Part shown: positions 43,415 to 50,205 of the stretch, one piece after another
Layout of the letters: each line of letters starts with the position of its first letter
Position numbering within the stretch: position 1 is the stretch's first letter
From: Clostridia bacterium
GTDB taxonomy: Bacteria; Bacillota; Clostridia; UMGS1883
Assembly: GCA_017411435.1 (NCBI GenBank)
Contig: JAFQQD010000071.1
Location: 1-56,422, forward strand
Direction: 5' to 3'
DNA: 56,422 nucleotides
Position numbers and translations under genes: made by a program
Notes under the pieces: generated by a model
Database searches by the model: none
Told to the model about the DNA's origin: nothing
The model's input: only the letters and a program-made list of their open reading frames with translations

Positions 43415-43443
43415 TTGAAAACAGGAAAAGTTTGTGATATACT
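43415..43443 (+). promoter_or_regulatory. Promoter of the VanY/SH3 cassette
   Basis: TTGAAA, 17-nt spacer, TATACT. It rules out translation starts before about 43450. Confidence 0.85.
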
Positions 43444-43498
43444 AAACTCATATCAATTGAACGCGTATTTATACATGCAAAAGAAAAGTGGTGCAGTT

Positions 43499-44491
43499 AT
43501 GAACCTGTTGGAAGAAAAACAGCTTGAAAAAGAAGAAAATGAGCAAATACTCAGGCAAAAGTCCCGTGAAAGATTACTGGAGGTTGCCAGAAAGAAAAGA
43601 AAGAAAAAACGCATGAGAAAAATTATTCTCACGACATCACTTCTTATCGCGGCAGCAGCTACGGTGACTCTTTGCTTTGTTTTTGCTGAAACTATACTTC
43701 AGGATATGACAGATGTGGAAGTTGATTATTCTGCAAATAACACCCCTGTCAATGAAAAGGCTCCGAAAGAAGATGTACCTGAATTTGTATCTTCCGGATA
43801 TGACCATATTGAGTATAGCGATGCAAGTAAAAACAGCAGATATGATTCATACAAAATGCAAAACCCTGAGCTTAGTGATGAGGAAATCGTGTGGAGAGTA
43901 AACGCTAACCTTGATAAGCCCATGTATGAATTTGACATACCTGTATCAGGGTACGATGACCCGTATATTATAGTAAATAAGTATTATACAGTTCCGGAGG
44001 GTTACCGTCCGCCGGACCTTGAAGATTTTGGCGGAGGACAGCTTCTGCGCGAGGAAACAGGAAACGCATATGTGAAAATGCGTGAAGATGCGCAGAAGGA
44101 AGGGCTTAATATCCGTCTGGTATCAGGCTACAGAACGGTTGAATATCAGGAAGGCTTGTATAACAGATATCTTGGAAGCGACACACAGGAAAATGTTGAC
44201 CGTTACAGTGCGCGTCCCGGACACAGTGAACATCATACAGGCATGGCTATGGATATCTTCGGCTCGCAGGACGGATTGCGGAATTTTGAGAATACTCCCG
44301 AATATCCGTGGGTAAGAGATAACTGCCACAAATACGGCTTCATTATCAGATATCTCAAGGAAACAGAATCCATAACAGGATATGAGGCAGAGCCGTGGCA
44401 TCTTCGATATGTAGGTGTGGAAGTAGCAACCGATATGAAGGAGAAAAACATAAAAAGCTTTGAAGAGTATCATGCTAAATATATAGGATAA
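43499..44491 (+). CDS. VanY-type D-alanyl-D-alanine carboxypeptidase, membrane anchored
   Basis: 330 aa from the ATG at 43499 (MNLLEEKQLEKEENEQIL). A highly charged cytoplasmic stretch (1-40, ending RKKRKKKRMRK) precedes one helix (about 42-62), so the enzyme faces outward. The M15B zinc peptidase domain has YSARPGHSEHHTGMAMDIFG (His and Asp ligands, about 244-256) and EAEPWHLRYVG (His, about 300). LVSGYRTVEYQ is another VanY block. It trims the terminal D-Ala of peptidoglycan peptides. No vanR/S or vanHAX genes are nearby, so wall remodelling rather than glycopeptide resistance is likely. First gene of a three-gene unit. Confidence 0.9.
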   Translation: MNLLEEKQLEKEENEQILRQKSRERLLEVARKKRKKKRMRKIILTTSLLIAAAATVTLCFVFAETILQDMTDVEVDYSANNTPVNEKAPKEDVPEFVSSGYDHIEYSDASKNSRYDSYKMQNPELSDEEIVWRVNANLDKPMYEFDIPVSGYDDPYIIVNKYYTVPEGYRPPDLEDFGGGQLLREETGNAYVKMREDAQKEGLNIRLVSGYRTVEYQEGLYNRYLGSDTQENVDRYSARPGHSEHHTGMAMDIFGSQDGLRNFENTPEYPWVRDNCHKYGFIIRYLKETESITGYEAEPWHLRYVGVEVATDMKEKNIKSFEEYHAKYIG

Positions 44492-44505
44492 AGGGAGAAT
44501 ATAAA

Positions 44506-45186
44506 ATGAGAGAAGATTCGGGTAATAGAACAGTTATGGTAGCAATCATTACCATTCTCAGCGTTTTCCTTATCGCAATTATAGGCTTTATTGCTTATTT
44601 CGCAATAAGTGGTAATTCAGAAAATAAAGCAAATAAAAAAACCAATCCGCCGGTAATAAATATTACATCCTGTCCGCAACAGGTAACTTCTGATGACCCA
44701 AATGTAACAGTAGAAGGGATATTACTCAGTGATGCACCTTTCTGTAACCTTTCGATAAACGGAGAGGTTGTCGCAACTACAACTTCGCAGGAAGTACAGA
44801 AAAAGTGGAGCAAAACATATACACTTTCTCCCGGGGAAACAAAACAGTTAACCATAGAAGCGAAGGATTCAAATGATGTTGTGACAGAAGAGCAAAGAAG
44901 TGTTTACTGTCAGCAGCTTAATAAAAAGAAGAAGCTTGCACCTATAACTCCTGGATGTACTCTTGTAAAAAAGAAGTCGGGCGGACTTAATATCAGGGCA
45001 TATGCAGGAACAAGCTATATGGTAGTTGATTTTATAGACAGAAATGATTATACTTCTGAAATGACATTTACAGGACACTATGAGGTTGATTATCAGGGAT
45101 ATACTTGGTATGAAATAATTTCCCCCAGAGGCAAGCATGGGTATGTAAGAAGTGACCTCGTAAAATCAAATACATATGTTGATTAA
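44506..45186 (+). CDS. Membrane-anchored protein with Ig-like and SH3b domains
   Basis: 226 aa, AAAGGGAGA upstream, 14 bp after the vanY-like gene. One N-terminal helix (about 10-32) is followed by a beta sandwich (about 50-130: NVTVEGILLSDAPFCNLSIN, TLSPGETKQLTIEAKDSN) and an SH3b domain (about 150-222: TLVKKKSGGLNIRAYAGTSY, GYVRSDLV). SH3b domains often bind peptidoglycan or protein partners. It is a paralogue of the next protein. Role probably connected with the carboxypeptidase. Confidence 0.8.
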   Translation: MREDSGNRTVMVAIITILSVFLIAIIGFIAYFAISGNSENKANKKTNPPVINITSCPQQVTSDDPNVTVEGILLSDAPFCNLSINGEVVATTTSQEVQKKWSKTYTLSPGETKQLTIEAKDSNDVVTEEQRSVYCQQLNKKKKLAPITPGCTLVKKKSGGLNIRAYAGTSYMVVDFIDRNDYTSEMTFTGHYEVDYQGYTWYEIISPRGKHGYVRSDLVKSNTYVD

Positions 45187-45209
45187 TAATTAAAAGAGGA
45201 GAGAGTTGC

Positions 45210-46004
45210 GTGATTTGTAAAAATTGCGGTAGAGAAATAAATGAAAGCGTTACTTATTGTCCCGGATGCGGAATATATCTTGATCAGCAGGGAAACGCTC
45301 CGCACCCGACACCCAGCGCAGACCCCTATTTTGGAGGTATGCCGGAAAGATACGAAACACCGGAAAGACTTGAAATCCCCCGGGATAAGGCAAGCTCAGG
45401 CTTTGGAATCAAAGTGGCATTGATAGCAGTAATTGCGACTGTTCTGATAGTAATGGCGTGTTTGATTTTTGCTTTTATGCCTTCTATGGGAGGCGGAGGA
45501 GAGCTTAGCCTTAATTTGGATAACTACCCCTCGTCTACGAAAGCTACATATTATGAACTCACCGGAGACGCAAGTTCTCCAAAATATAACGCAACAATCA
45601 CTATAAACGGTGAATTTGTCGCCAATATCAGCGGAAATGCTTCAGAGCAGAAGTGGTCAAAGGAAGTTTCTTTGAAGAGGGGCGATAATACATTTTTGGT
45701 AACTATCGTAAATTCTGAGGGTGAGTCGATTACAGAAACTGTTGAGATACTATGTAATCAGAGCGTAACCTATGAAAAAGGAACAATCCTGGTTAAAAAG
45801 AATTCTTCCGGCGTATATATAAGACCTACTCCGCAAATCAGTGATAAGTTTGTTCTTCTTATAAACCAGAACGATTACAAATCTCAGTTTGTGTGCACTG
45901 GAGAAGAAACTACAGATTCAGAGGGATATTTATGGTGCAAGGTGCAAACTCCTGCCAATGGATTGGGCTGGGTGCGCACTGACCTTATGAGAGTGCTTGA
46001 ATAA
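45210..46004 (+). CDS. Zinc-ribbon membrane protein with Ig-like and SH3b domains
   Basis: 264 aa from a GTG with AGAGGAGAGAG upstream. An N-terminal zinc ribbon (MICKNCGREINESVTYCPGC) lies in the cytoplasm. After a Pro-rich linker, one helix (about 68-92) leads to an external Ig-like beta domain (about 110-190) and an SH3b domain (about 200-262: GTILVKKNSSGVYIRPTPQI, GWVRTDLM). The last 160 residues parallel those of the gene upstream. A cytoplasmic zinc ribbon joined to an external wall-binding domain is unusual but recurs in clostridial membrane proteins. Confidence 0.8.
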   Translation: MICKNCGREINESVTYCPGCGIYLDQQGNAPHPTPSADPYFGGMPERYETPERLEIPRDKASSGFGIKVALIAVIATVLIVMACLIFAFMPSMGGGGELSLNLDNYPSSTKATYYELTGDASSPKYNATITINGEFVANISGNASEQKWSKEVSLKRGDNTFLVTIVNSEGESITETVEILCNQSVTYEKGTILVKKNSSGVYIRPTPQISDKFVLLINQNDYKSQFVCTGEETTDSEGYLWCKVQTPANGLGWVRTDLMRVLE

Positions 46005-46010
46005 GAATAT

Positions 46011-46113
46011 AAAAAAGAAGAGTGCTGCTTCACCCATTTCGCGTTCCAGCAAAACTTAAAGTCCATAAATGCTGCTCGCGATAAAAATACGCAATTTCCT
46101 ATACGGTAAAAAA
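46011..46113 (+). repeat. Repeat family C, copy 2
   Basis: Direct repeat of 43235-43337, sharing CTTCACCCATTTCGCGTTC and ACGCAATTTCCTAT with about 85% identity. Like copy 1 it sits between a stop codon and a terminator. Confidence 0.85.
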
Positions 46114-46140
46114 ACGGCTATGAATTCATAGCCGTTTTTT
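46109..46140. terminator. Bidirectional terminator between the SH3 cassette and the ECF S gene
   Basis: A 32-bp perfect palindrome AAAAAACGGCTATGAA/TTCATAGCCGTTTTTT. It serves both convergent transcripts. Confidence 0.92.
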
Positions 46141-46631
46141 TAATTTACAATATCACTTTTCTTAAATATTTTTACAAGCATAATTCCAAGGATAATCCCC
46201 ACAATACCCTGAATGGCATTAAGAGGAATATTTACTGCCGATGCAATAAATCCGTACATAAATCCCTCAAATATGTAGTAACCTCCGACCATTACAATTT
46301 CGGCAAGGATGCCGCTTGTAATTCTTGAAACAAAAGGTTTTTTCTTAAACAATTTCAGTCCGTAACAACATATAAGTGCCATAAAACCCTTTATTAGAAA
46401 GGTTACAGGTGCGTATATTACATAACCCGAAAAAATATCGGCAAGCAAACTTCCCACACCTGCAGTAAGAAACGCATACATGGGGGAGAGTATCCAACCC
46501 GAAAGAAGCACCACGCAGTCACCCAGGTTAATGTATCCCTTAAAAGTCTGGATTTTTATTATCATAGTCGCAACGCATATAAGTGCAGCAAGAAGCGAAG
46601 ACAGTACAATTTTTTGAGTTTTGTTTTTCAT
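46140..46631 (-). CDS. ECF transporter S component (vitamin uptake)
   Basis: 163 aa from the ATG at 46631, with AGGAGG eight bases upstream. Five to six helices and a KIQTFKGYINLGDCVVLLSG block after the first helix, the usual S-component N-terminal pattern. GVGSLLADIFSGY and a C-terminal IVGIILGIMLVKIFK continue it. S components bind a vitamin and share a common ECF module that is not in this window. The substrate is unknown. Divergent from the next S component with about 150 bp between. Confidence 0.88.
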   Translation of the reverse strand: MKNKTQKIVLSSLLAALICVATMIIKIQTFKGYINLGDCVVLLSGWILSPMYAFLTAGVGSLLADIFSGYVIYAPVTFLIKGFMALICCYGLKLFKKKPFVSRITSGILAEIVMVGGYYIFEGFMYGFIASAVNIPLNAIQGIVGIILGIMLVKIFKKSDIVN

Positions 46632-46780
46632 AAATATCAACCTCCTTACGACATTTTATACCTAGGAAGATAATTCTTCAAGAGTTTTTCATAAAAAAAC
46701 TTTACAAATTGAAAGAACAGTAGTATTATAATTGCGTATTGTATCTCCCCAAGGAGAATAATAACAAGGAGGAATTTAAT

Positions 46781-47380
46781 ATGGAAAGAAAGAAAATGTC
46801 AACGAGGACCATGGTAACAGGTGCATTGTTGACGGCGCTGGTAGTTGTTTTGCAATTTGTCAGCATGTCAATCAGGACGGGAACTTTTTCAATCACATTG
46901 TCGCTGGTACCGATTGTAATTGGTGCTGTAATTTGCGGAAAAGGCATGGGGGCTTGGCTTGGATTTACCTTTGGAGTTACAGTCCTTGCAACAGGTGACG
47001 CTGCTCCGTTTATGGCAGTAAATGTTTTTGGAACGATTCTTACGGTGCTTCTTAAAGGAACGGCATGTGGGTTTGTTTCCGGACTTGTTTATGAAGTTAT
47101 TAAAAAAATCTTTTGCAAAAACAAGAGCACTTCTTATGTAGGTGCCATTATTTCTGCAATAGCATGTCCTGTTACCAATACAGGGGTTTTCCTTTTGGGG
47201 TGTCTTGCGTTTTTTATGGAGACACTGGCTCAGTGGGGAGCAGGTCTTGGATTTGGCTCTAATGTTGGAAAGTATATGATTGTCGGACTTGTAGGTACAA
47301 ACTTCCTTATTGAAATGGCAGTTATTATAGTATTTGCTCCCGCGATTGTCCGCATTATTAAGGTGGCTTTTAAGAAATGA
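46781..47380 (+). CDS. ECF transporter S component, probably for pantothenate
   Basis: 199 aa from the ATG at 46781, with AAGGAGG upstream. About six helices; LTALVVVLQFVSMSIRTGTF opens the fold, LVPIVIGAVICGKGMGAWLG and AVNVFGTILTVLLKGTACGF follow. Its stop overlaps the coaX start by 4 bp (ATGA), giving translational coupling to pantothenate kinase. That context makes a pantothenate (PanT-like) carrier the best guess. No ligand motif can be read. Confidence 0.85.
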   Translation: MERKKMSTRTMVTGALLTALVVVLQFVSMSIRTGTFSITLSLVPIVIGAVICGKGMGAWLGFTFGVTVLATGDAAPFMAVNVFGTILTVLLKGTACGFVSGLVYEVIKKIFCKNKSTSYVGAIISAIACPVTNTGVFLLGCLAFFMETLAQWGAGLGFGSNVGKYMIVGLVGTNFLIEMAVIIVFAPAIVRIIKVAFKK

Positions 47381-48141
47381 TTTTAGTTATAGATATCGGT
47401 AATACAAATATCGTTGCAGGTTGTGTAGAGGGAAAGGAAATCCTTTTCCGCGAGCGCCTTTCAACTGCGCACAGGGCAACAATGCTTGAATACAGCGTTC
47501 TTTTCAAAACTGCATTTGAAATGAACGGCATTGACTATAAAAAAATTGACGGCGCCATAATTTCATCTGTTGTTCCGTCAGTTACAAATGTTGTTAAAGA
47601 AGCAATTTTTAAGCTTTGCTCAGTTCATCCGATGATTGTCGGCCCCGGTGTGAAGACGGGTATCAGTATAGTGATTGATAACCCTGCTCAGCTCGGAAGT
47701 GACCTTGTCGTTGACGCCGTTGCAAGTGTGGAGGAATACAGTGTTCCGCAGATTGTAATCGATATGGGAACGGCAACAACAATTTCCGCAATTGACTCGA
47801 AAAAACAGTTCCTCGGCGGCGCAATTCTTCCCGGTGTTGCAGTATCTCACGATGCACTTATCGGCAGAACATCACAGCTTCCCAAGGTTGCTTTTGAAAA
47901 ACCGAAAAAGATTATCGGCAGTAACACCATTGATTCCATCAAAAGCGGTATTATGTACGGAAACGCAGGTGCGATAGAGGGGATAGTGGACCGCTTCGAA
48001 GAAGAACTCGGCGAAAAATGCACAGTCATCGCAACGGGAGGTCTGGCAAAAGCGATTGTTCCCCTTTGTAAACGAGATATAATAGTTGATGAGGATTTGC
48101 TTCTTAAGGGGTTAATGCTTATATACGAAAAGAATAAATAA
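47377..48141 (+). CDS. coaX: Type III pantothenate kinase CoaX
   Basis: 254 aa. It phosphorylates pantothenate, the first step of CoA synthesis, and needs a monovalent cation. ASKHA motifs: LVIDIGNTNIVAG (phosphate 1), LGSDLVVDAVASV (the usual GADR is GSDL here), IVIDMGTATTISAID (phosphate 2) and GGAILPGVAVS. Coupled to the S component upstream. coaE, the last CoA step, lies 2 kb further but in another unit. Confidence 0.95.
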   Translation: MILVIDIGNTNIVAGCVEGKEILFRERLSTAHRATMLEYSVLFKTAFEMNGIDYKKIDGAIISSVVPSVTNVVKEAIFKLCSVHPMIVGPGVKTGISIVIDNPAQLGSDLVVDAVASVEEYSVPQIVIDMGTATTISAIDSKKQFLGGAILPGVAVSHDALIGRTSQLPKVAFEKPKKIIGSNTIDSIKSGIMYGNAGAIEGIVDRFEEELGEKCTVIATGGLAKAIVPLCKRDIIVDEDLLLKGLMLIYEKNK

Positions 48142-48158
48142 ATGCAAAATGCAAAATT

Positions 48159-48193
48159 AAAACGGAATTCACAATTGTGAATTCCGTTTTTGC
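48159..48193 (+). terminator. coaX terminator
   Basis: Perfect palindrome AAAACGGAATTCACAA/TTGTGAATTCCGTTTT followed by TGC; effective on both strands. Confidence 0.88.
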
Positions 48194-48213
48194 TAAGGGC
48201 GAAGAGGAAATGG

Positions 48214-48269
48214 TGCAGAATGTGTAAACTGAATCCGTAGGTGTATAAAGATACTCCGCGGATGAAGTT
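48214..48269 (+). repeat. Repeat family B, copy 2
   Basis: Begins TGCAGAATGTGTAAACTGA like 18656. AACT-GA-ATCCG (48227-48237) faces CGGAT-GA-AGTT (48259-48269), leaving a tandem G-A/G-A internal loop in the stem. Confidence 0.6.
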
Positions 48270-48298
48270 AAAGAAGGGTATGCACAATGTGCATACCC
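48268..48298 (-). terminator. rpsT terminator
   Basis: Stem GGGTATGCAC (48276-48285) with GTGCATACCC (48289-48298); TTCTTTAACTT follows on the minus strand. Confidence 0.8.
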
Positions 48299-48321
48299 TG
48301 GTTTTAAGCAATCAAAAAAAC

Positions 48322-48585
48322 TTATGCCAATTTAGCAATAGCCTTAGCGAGCTGGCTCTTCTTGCGGCTAACAGTATTCTTGTGGTAAACACCCTTAGCT
48401 GCTGCCTGGTCAAGCTTCTTTACGCAAACTGTGTAAAGTTCGTTTGCTGCGTCCTTCTTGCCTTCGCTAACTGCTGCTTCAAACTTCTTAAGCTCTGTCT
48501 TGATAGCGGATTTAACCATACGATTTTCAAGAGTCTTCTTTTCGATAACGAGAACTCTTTTCTTAGCTGATTTAATGTTAGGCAT
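48322..48585 (-). CDS. rpsT: Ribosomal protein bS20
   Basis: 87 aa. MPNIKSAKKRVLVIEKKTLE opens a wholly helical, Lys/Ala-rich protein (VKSAIKTELKKFEAAV, GVYHKNTVSRKKSQLAKAI), typical of S20. It binds the 5' and 3' minor domains of 16S rRNA. GGAGGTG precedes the ATG. A single gene with its own terminator. Confidence 0.96.
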   Translation of the reverse strand: MPNIKSAKKRVLVIEKKTLENRMVKSAIKTELKKFEAAVSEGKKDAANELYTVCVKKLDQAAAKGVYHKNTVSRKKSQLAKAIAKLA

Positions 48586-48679
48586 TATATTTTCACCTCC
48601 AAAACATCATGAAACAAATGGATTATAGCATATATTATTTCAAAATGCAAGTTTTTTTTAACAAAATAATTATTTTTTT

Positions 48680-49621
48680 CTATTTGTATGCCAAACTGTA
48701 TTTTTCCGCGAAACCTTTTGTGGTAGCTGTGTTCAAATCTTTTCTTATTATAATGGCATCGGTATGGGGGAATTCTTCACACAATGAAAGAGCATCCTCG
48801 CCCAGAATATATATCGATGTTGAAAGTGCATCCGCCACCATGGATGACGGCGAAACCACCGTAACAGAGAGAATATCGCCATCTGACGGGTAGCCCGTTC
48901 TGGGGTCTATTATATGGTGGTATCTTTCGCCCTCGTAATCAAAGTATCTCTGATACGCACCGCTTGTAACAGCACTTTTGTCCTTTAGATGAATTACGGC
49001 AAAAACCTCATCAGGTTTTTTGGGGTTTCTTATCCCTACGCTGTGCTCTCCTACAAGCGCCACATTTCCGCCCAGGTCTATTATGACATCGTCTGCACCT
49101 TTTTCTTTGAAATAGTCAACCAATCTGTCGGCAATATATCCTTTGGCAACGGCACCCATATCAAGACTTGCCTTGCCAAGTGAAAACGGAGCCGAAGAGA
49201 TATTTTCATAACCGACATTTTCCTTTGCCTTTTCTATCTCTTCGGATGATGGGGGAGCAGTTCTTTTATTAACATCCCACAAATCTACAAGCGGTGCAAC
49301 TGTTACATCAAAAGCACCGTCTGTTTTTTTAGACATATCAAGCGAAAATTCAAGGACTTCCTTGATTTCTTTTGACGGTAAAACAGAAACCTTGTTATTT
49401 ATTTTATAAAGCTCGCTTTCCTTATTTGTCCTGCTGAAAACTTTTTCATAACCCTGACACATACGAAAAGCCTCGGAGATTTCTTCATTATATTTTTCGT
49501 CTGCGGTAATATTCAGAACCGTATCAAAAGCAAAGCTCTGTCTTGTGACCTTTGTTTCTGTGCAGGATGAAAAAAGTGTTACAAGTGCAAGTAACATAAA
49601 AAGCGGTAAAAATTTTTTCAT
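48680..49621 (-). CDS. apbE: FAD:protein FMN transferase ApbE
   Basis: 313 aa. A lipoprotein signal ends in LFSSC (Cys20). The ApbE domain follows: TDGAFDVTVAPLVDLW, LDMGAVAKGYIADRL, DLGGNVALVG, GIRNP, SAVTSGAYQRYF and HHIIDPRTGYPSDGD, then SSMVADALSTSIYILG. It attaches FMN to a Thr or Ser of Rnf/Nqr-type or flavin reductase proteins outside the membrane. No target gene is in the window. The ATG overlaps the coaE stop by 4 bp. Confidence 0.95.
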   Translation of the reverse strand: MKKFLPLFMLLALVTLFSSCTETKVTRQSFAFDTVLNITADEKYNEEISEAFRMCQGYEKVFSRTNKESELYKINNKVSVLPSKEIKEVLEFSLDMSKKTDGAFDVTVAPLVDLWDVNKRTAPPSSEEIEKAKENVGYENISSAPFSLGKASLDMGAVAKGYIADRLVDYFKEKGADDVIIDLGGNVALVGEHSVGIRNPKKPDEVFAVIHLKDKSAVTSGAYQRYFDYEGERYHHIIDPRTGYPSDGDILSVTVVSPSSMVADALSTSIYILGEDALSLCEEFPHTDAIIIRKDLNTATTKGFAEKYSLAYK

Positions 49622-50190
49622 TTTATCACACTCTCATATACGGAAAGGATTTTTTTTCGAAGCTCTTCCTCATTTGCGTTGTTTTCAATTATAACTGCAT
49701 CTTTTGAATAATCTTTCTGGCTTCTCATTCTCCTGAGTGCAGTTTCTTTGTCGATTCCGTCACGCGCCATAATTCTTTTGAGGCGCACATCCTCGTCAGA
49801 GACGGTTACAAGCATAATATCACACTTTGTGTCAGCACCGCTTGACTCGAGCTCGCTACCGTCAATAAGACAGATGTCACTTCCCGAATTTTCGCAAAGT
49901 GCAAAGCATCGCTTAAGGATTGCACCGTGAACAATGCCGTTAAGCACGCGGAGTTTTTCACTATCGGCAAAAACAATTTCACCAAGCTCCTTACGGGCAA
50001 TATTTCCGTCTTTATCAAGAATTGCATCCGAAAATGCATCAACAAGCGCCACTTTAACATCATTGTCAAAAAGAACCTCGTGAGCAACCTTGTCACAGTC
50101 GACACAGAAAACGCCAAGCTCTTCAAATATTTTCGCGACACTTGATTTGCCGCTGCCTGTCCTGCCTGTAAGACCAATCAGCTTTTTCAT
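49618..50190 (-). CDS. coaE: Dephospho-CoA kinase
   Basis: 190 aa. LIGLTGRTGSGKSSVAKIF is the P-loop; FCVDCDKVAHEVLF follows as the DxD-type substrate block. CLIDGSELESSGADTKCD corresponds to the lid-adjacent region. VTVSDEDVRLKRIMARDG is conserved in CoaE. It phosphorylates dephospho-CoA to CoA. It sits between polA and apbE on one strand, with 15 bp after polA, as in many Firmicutes. Confidence 0.93.
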   Translation of the reverse strand: MKKLIGLTGRTGSGKSSVAKIFEELGVFCVDCDKVAHEVLFDNDVKVALVDAFSDAILDKDGNIARKELGEIVFADSEKLRVLNGIVHGAILKRCFALCENSGSDICLIDGSELESSGADTKCDIMLVTVSDEDVRLKRIMARDGIDKETALRRMRSQKDYSKDAVIIENNANEEELRKKILSVYESVIK

Positions 50191-50205
50191 AAAAACACAT
50201 CTCCG

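Noticed and set aside
43415-43498. N-terminal extension of the VanY-like protein from 43415
   Set aside because: The first codons coincide with the -35 and -10 of a consensus promoter, so they cannot be translated from that transcript.
43499-44491. Vancomycin-resistance determinant
   Set aside because: VanY-type carboxypeptidases are common wall enzymes; no vanR/S, vanH, vanA or vanX relatives are present.
48241-48570. 109-codon plus-strand frame over rpsT
   Set aside because: Antisense to rpsT, beginning in repeat family B; shadow of the S20 codons.
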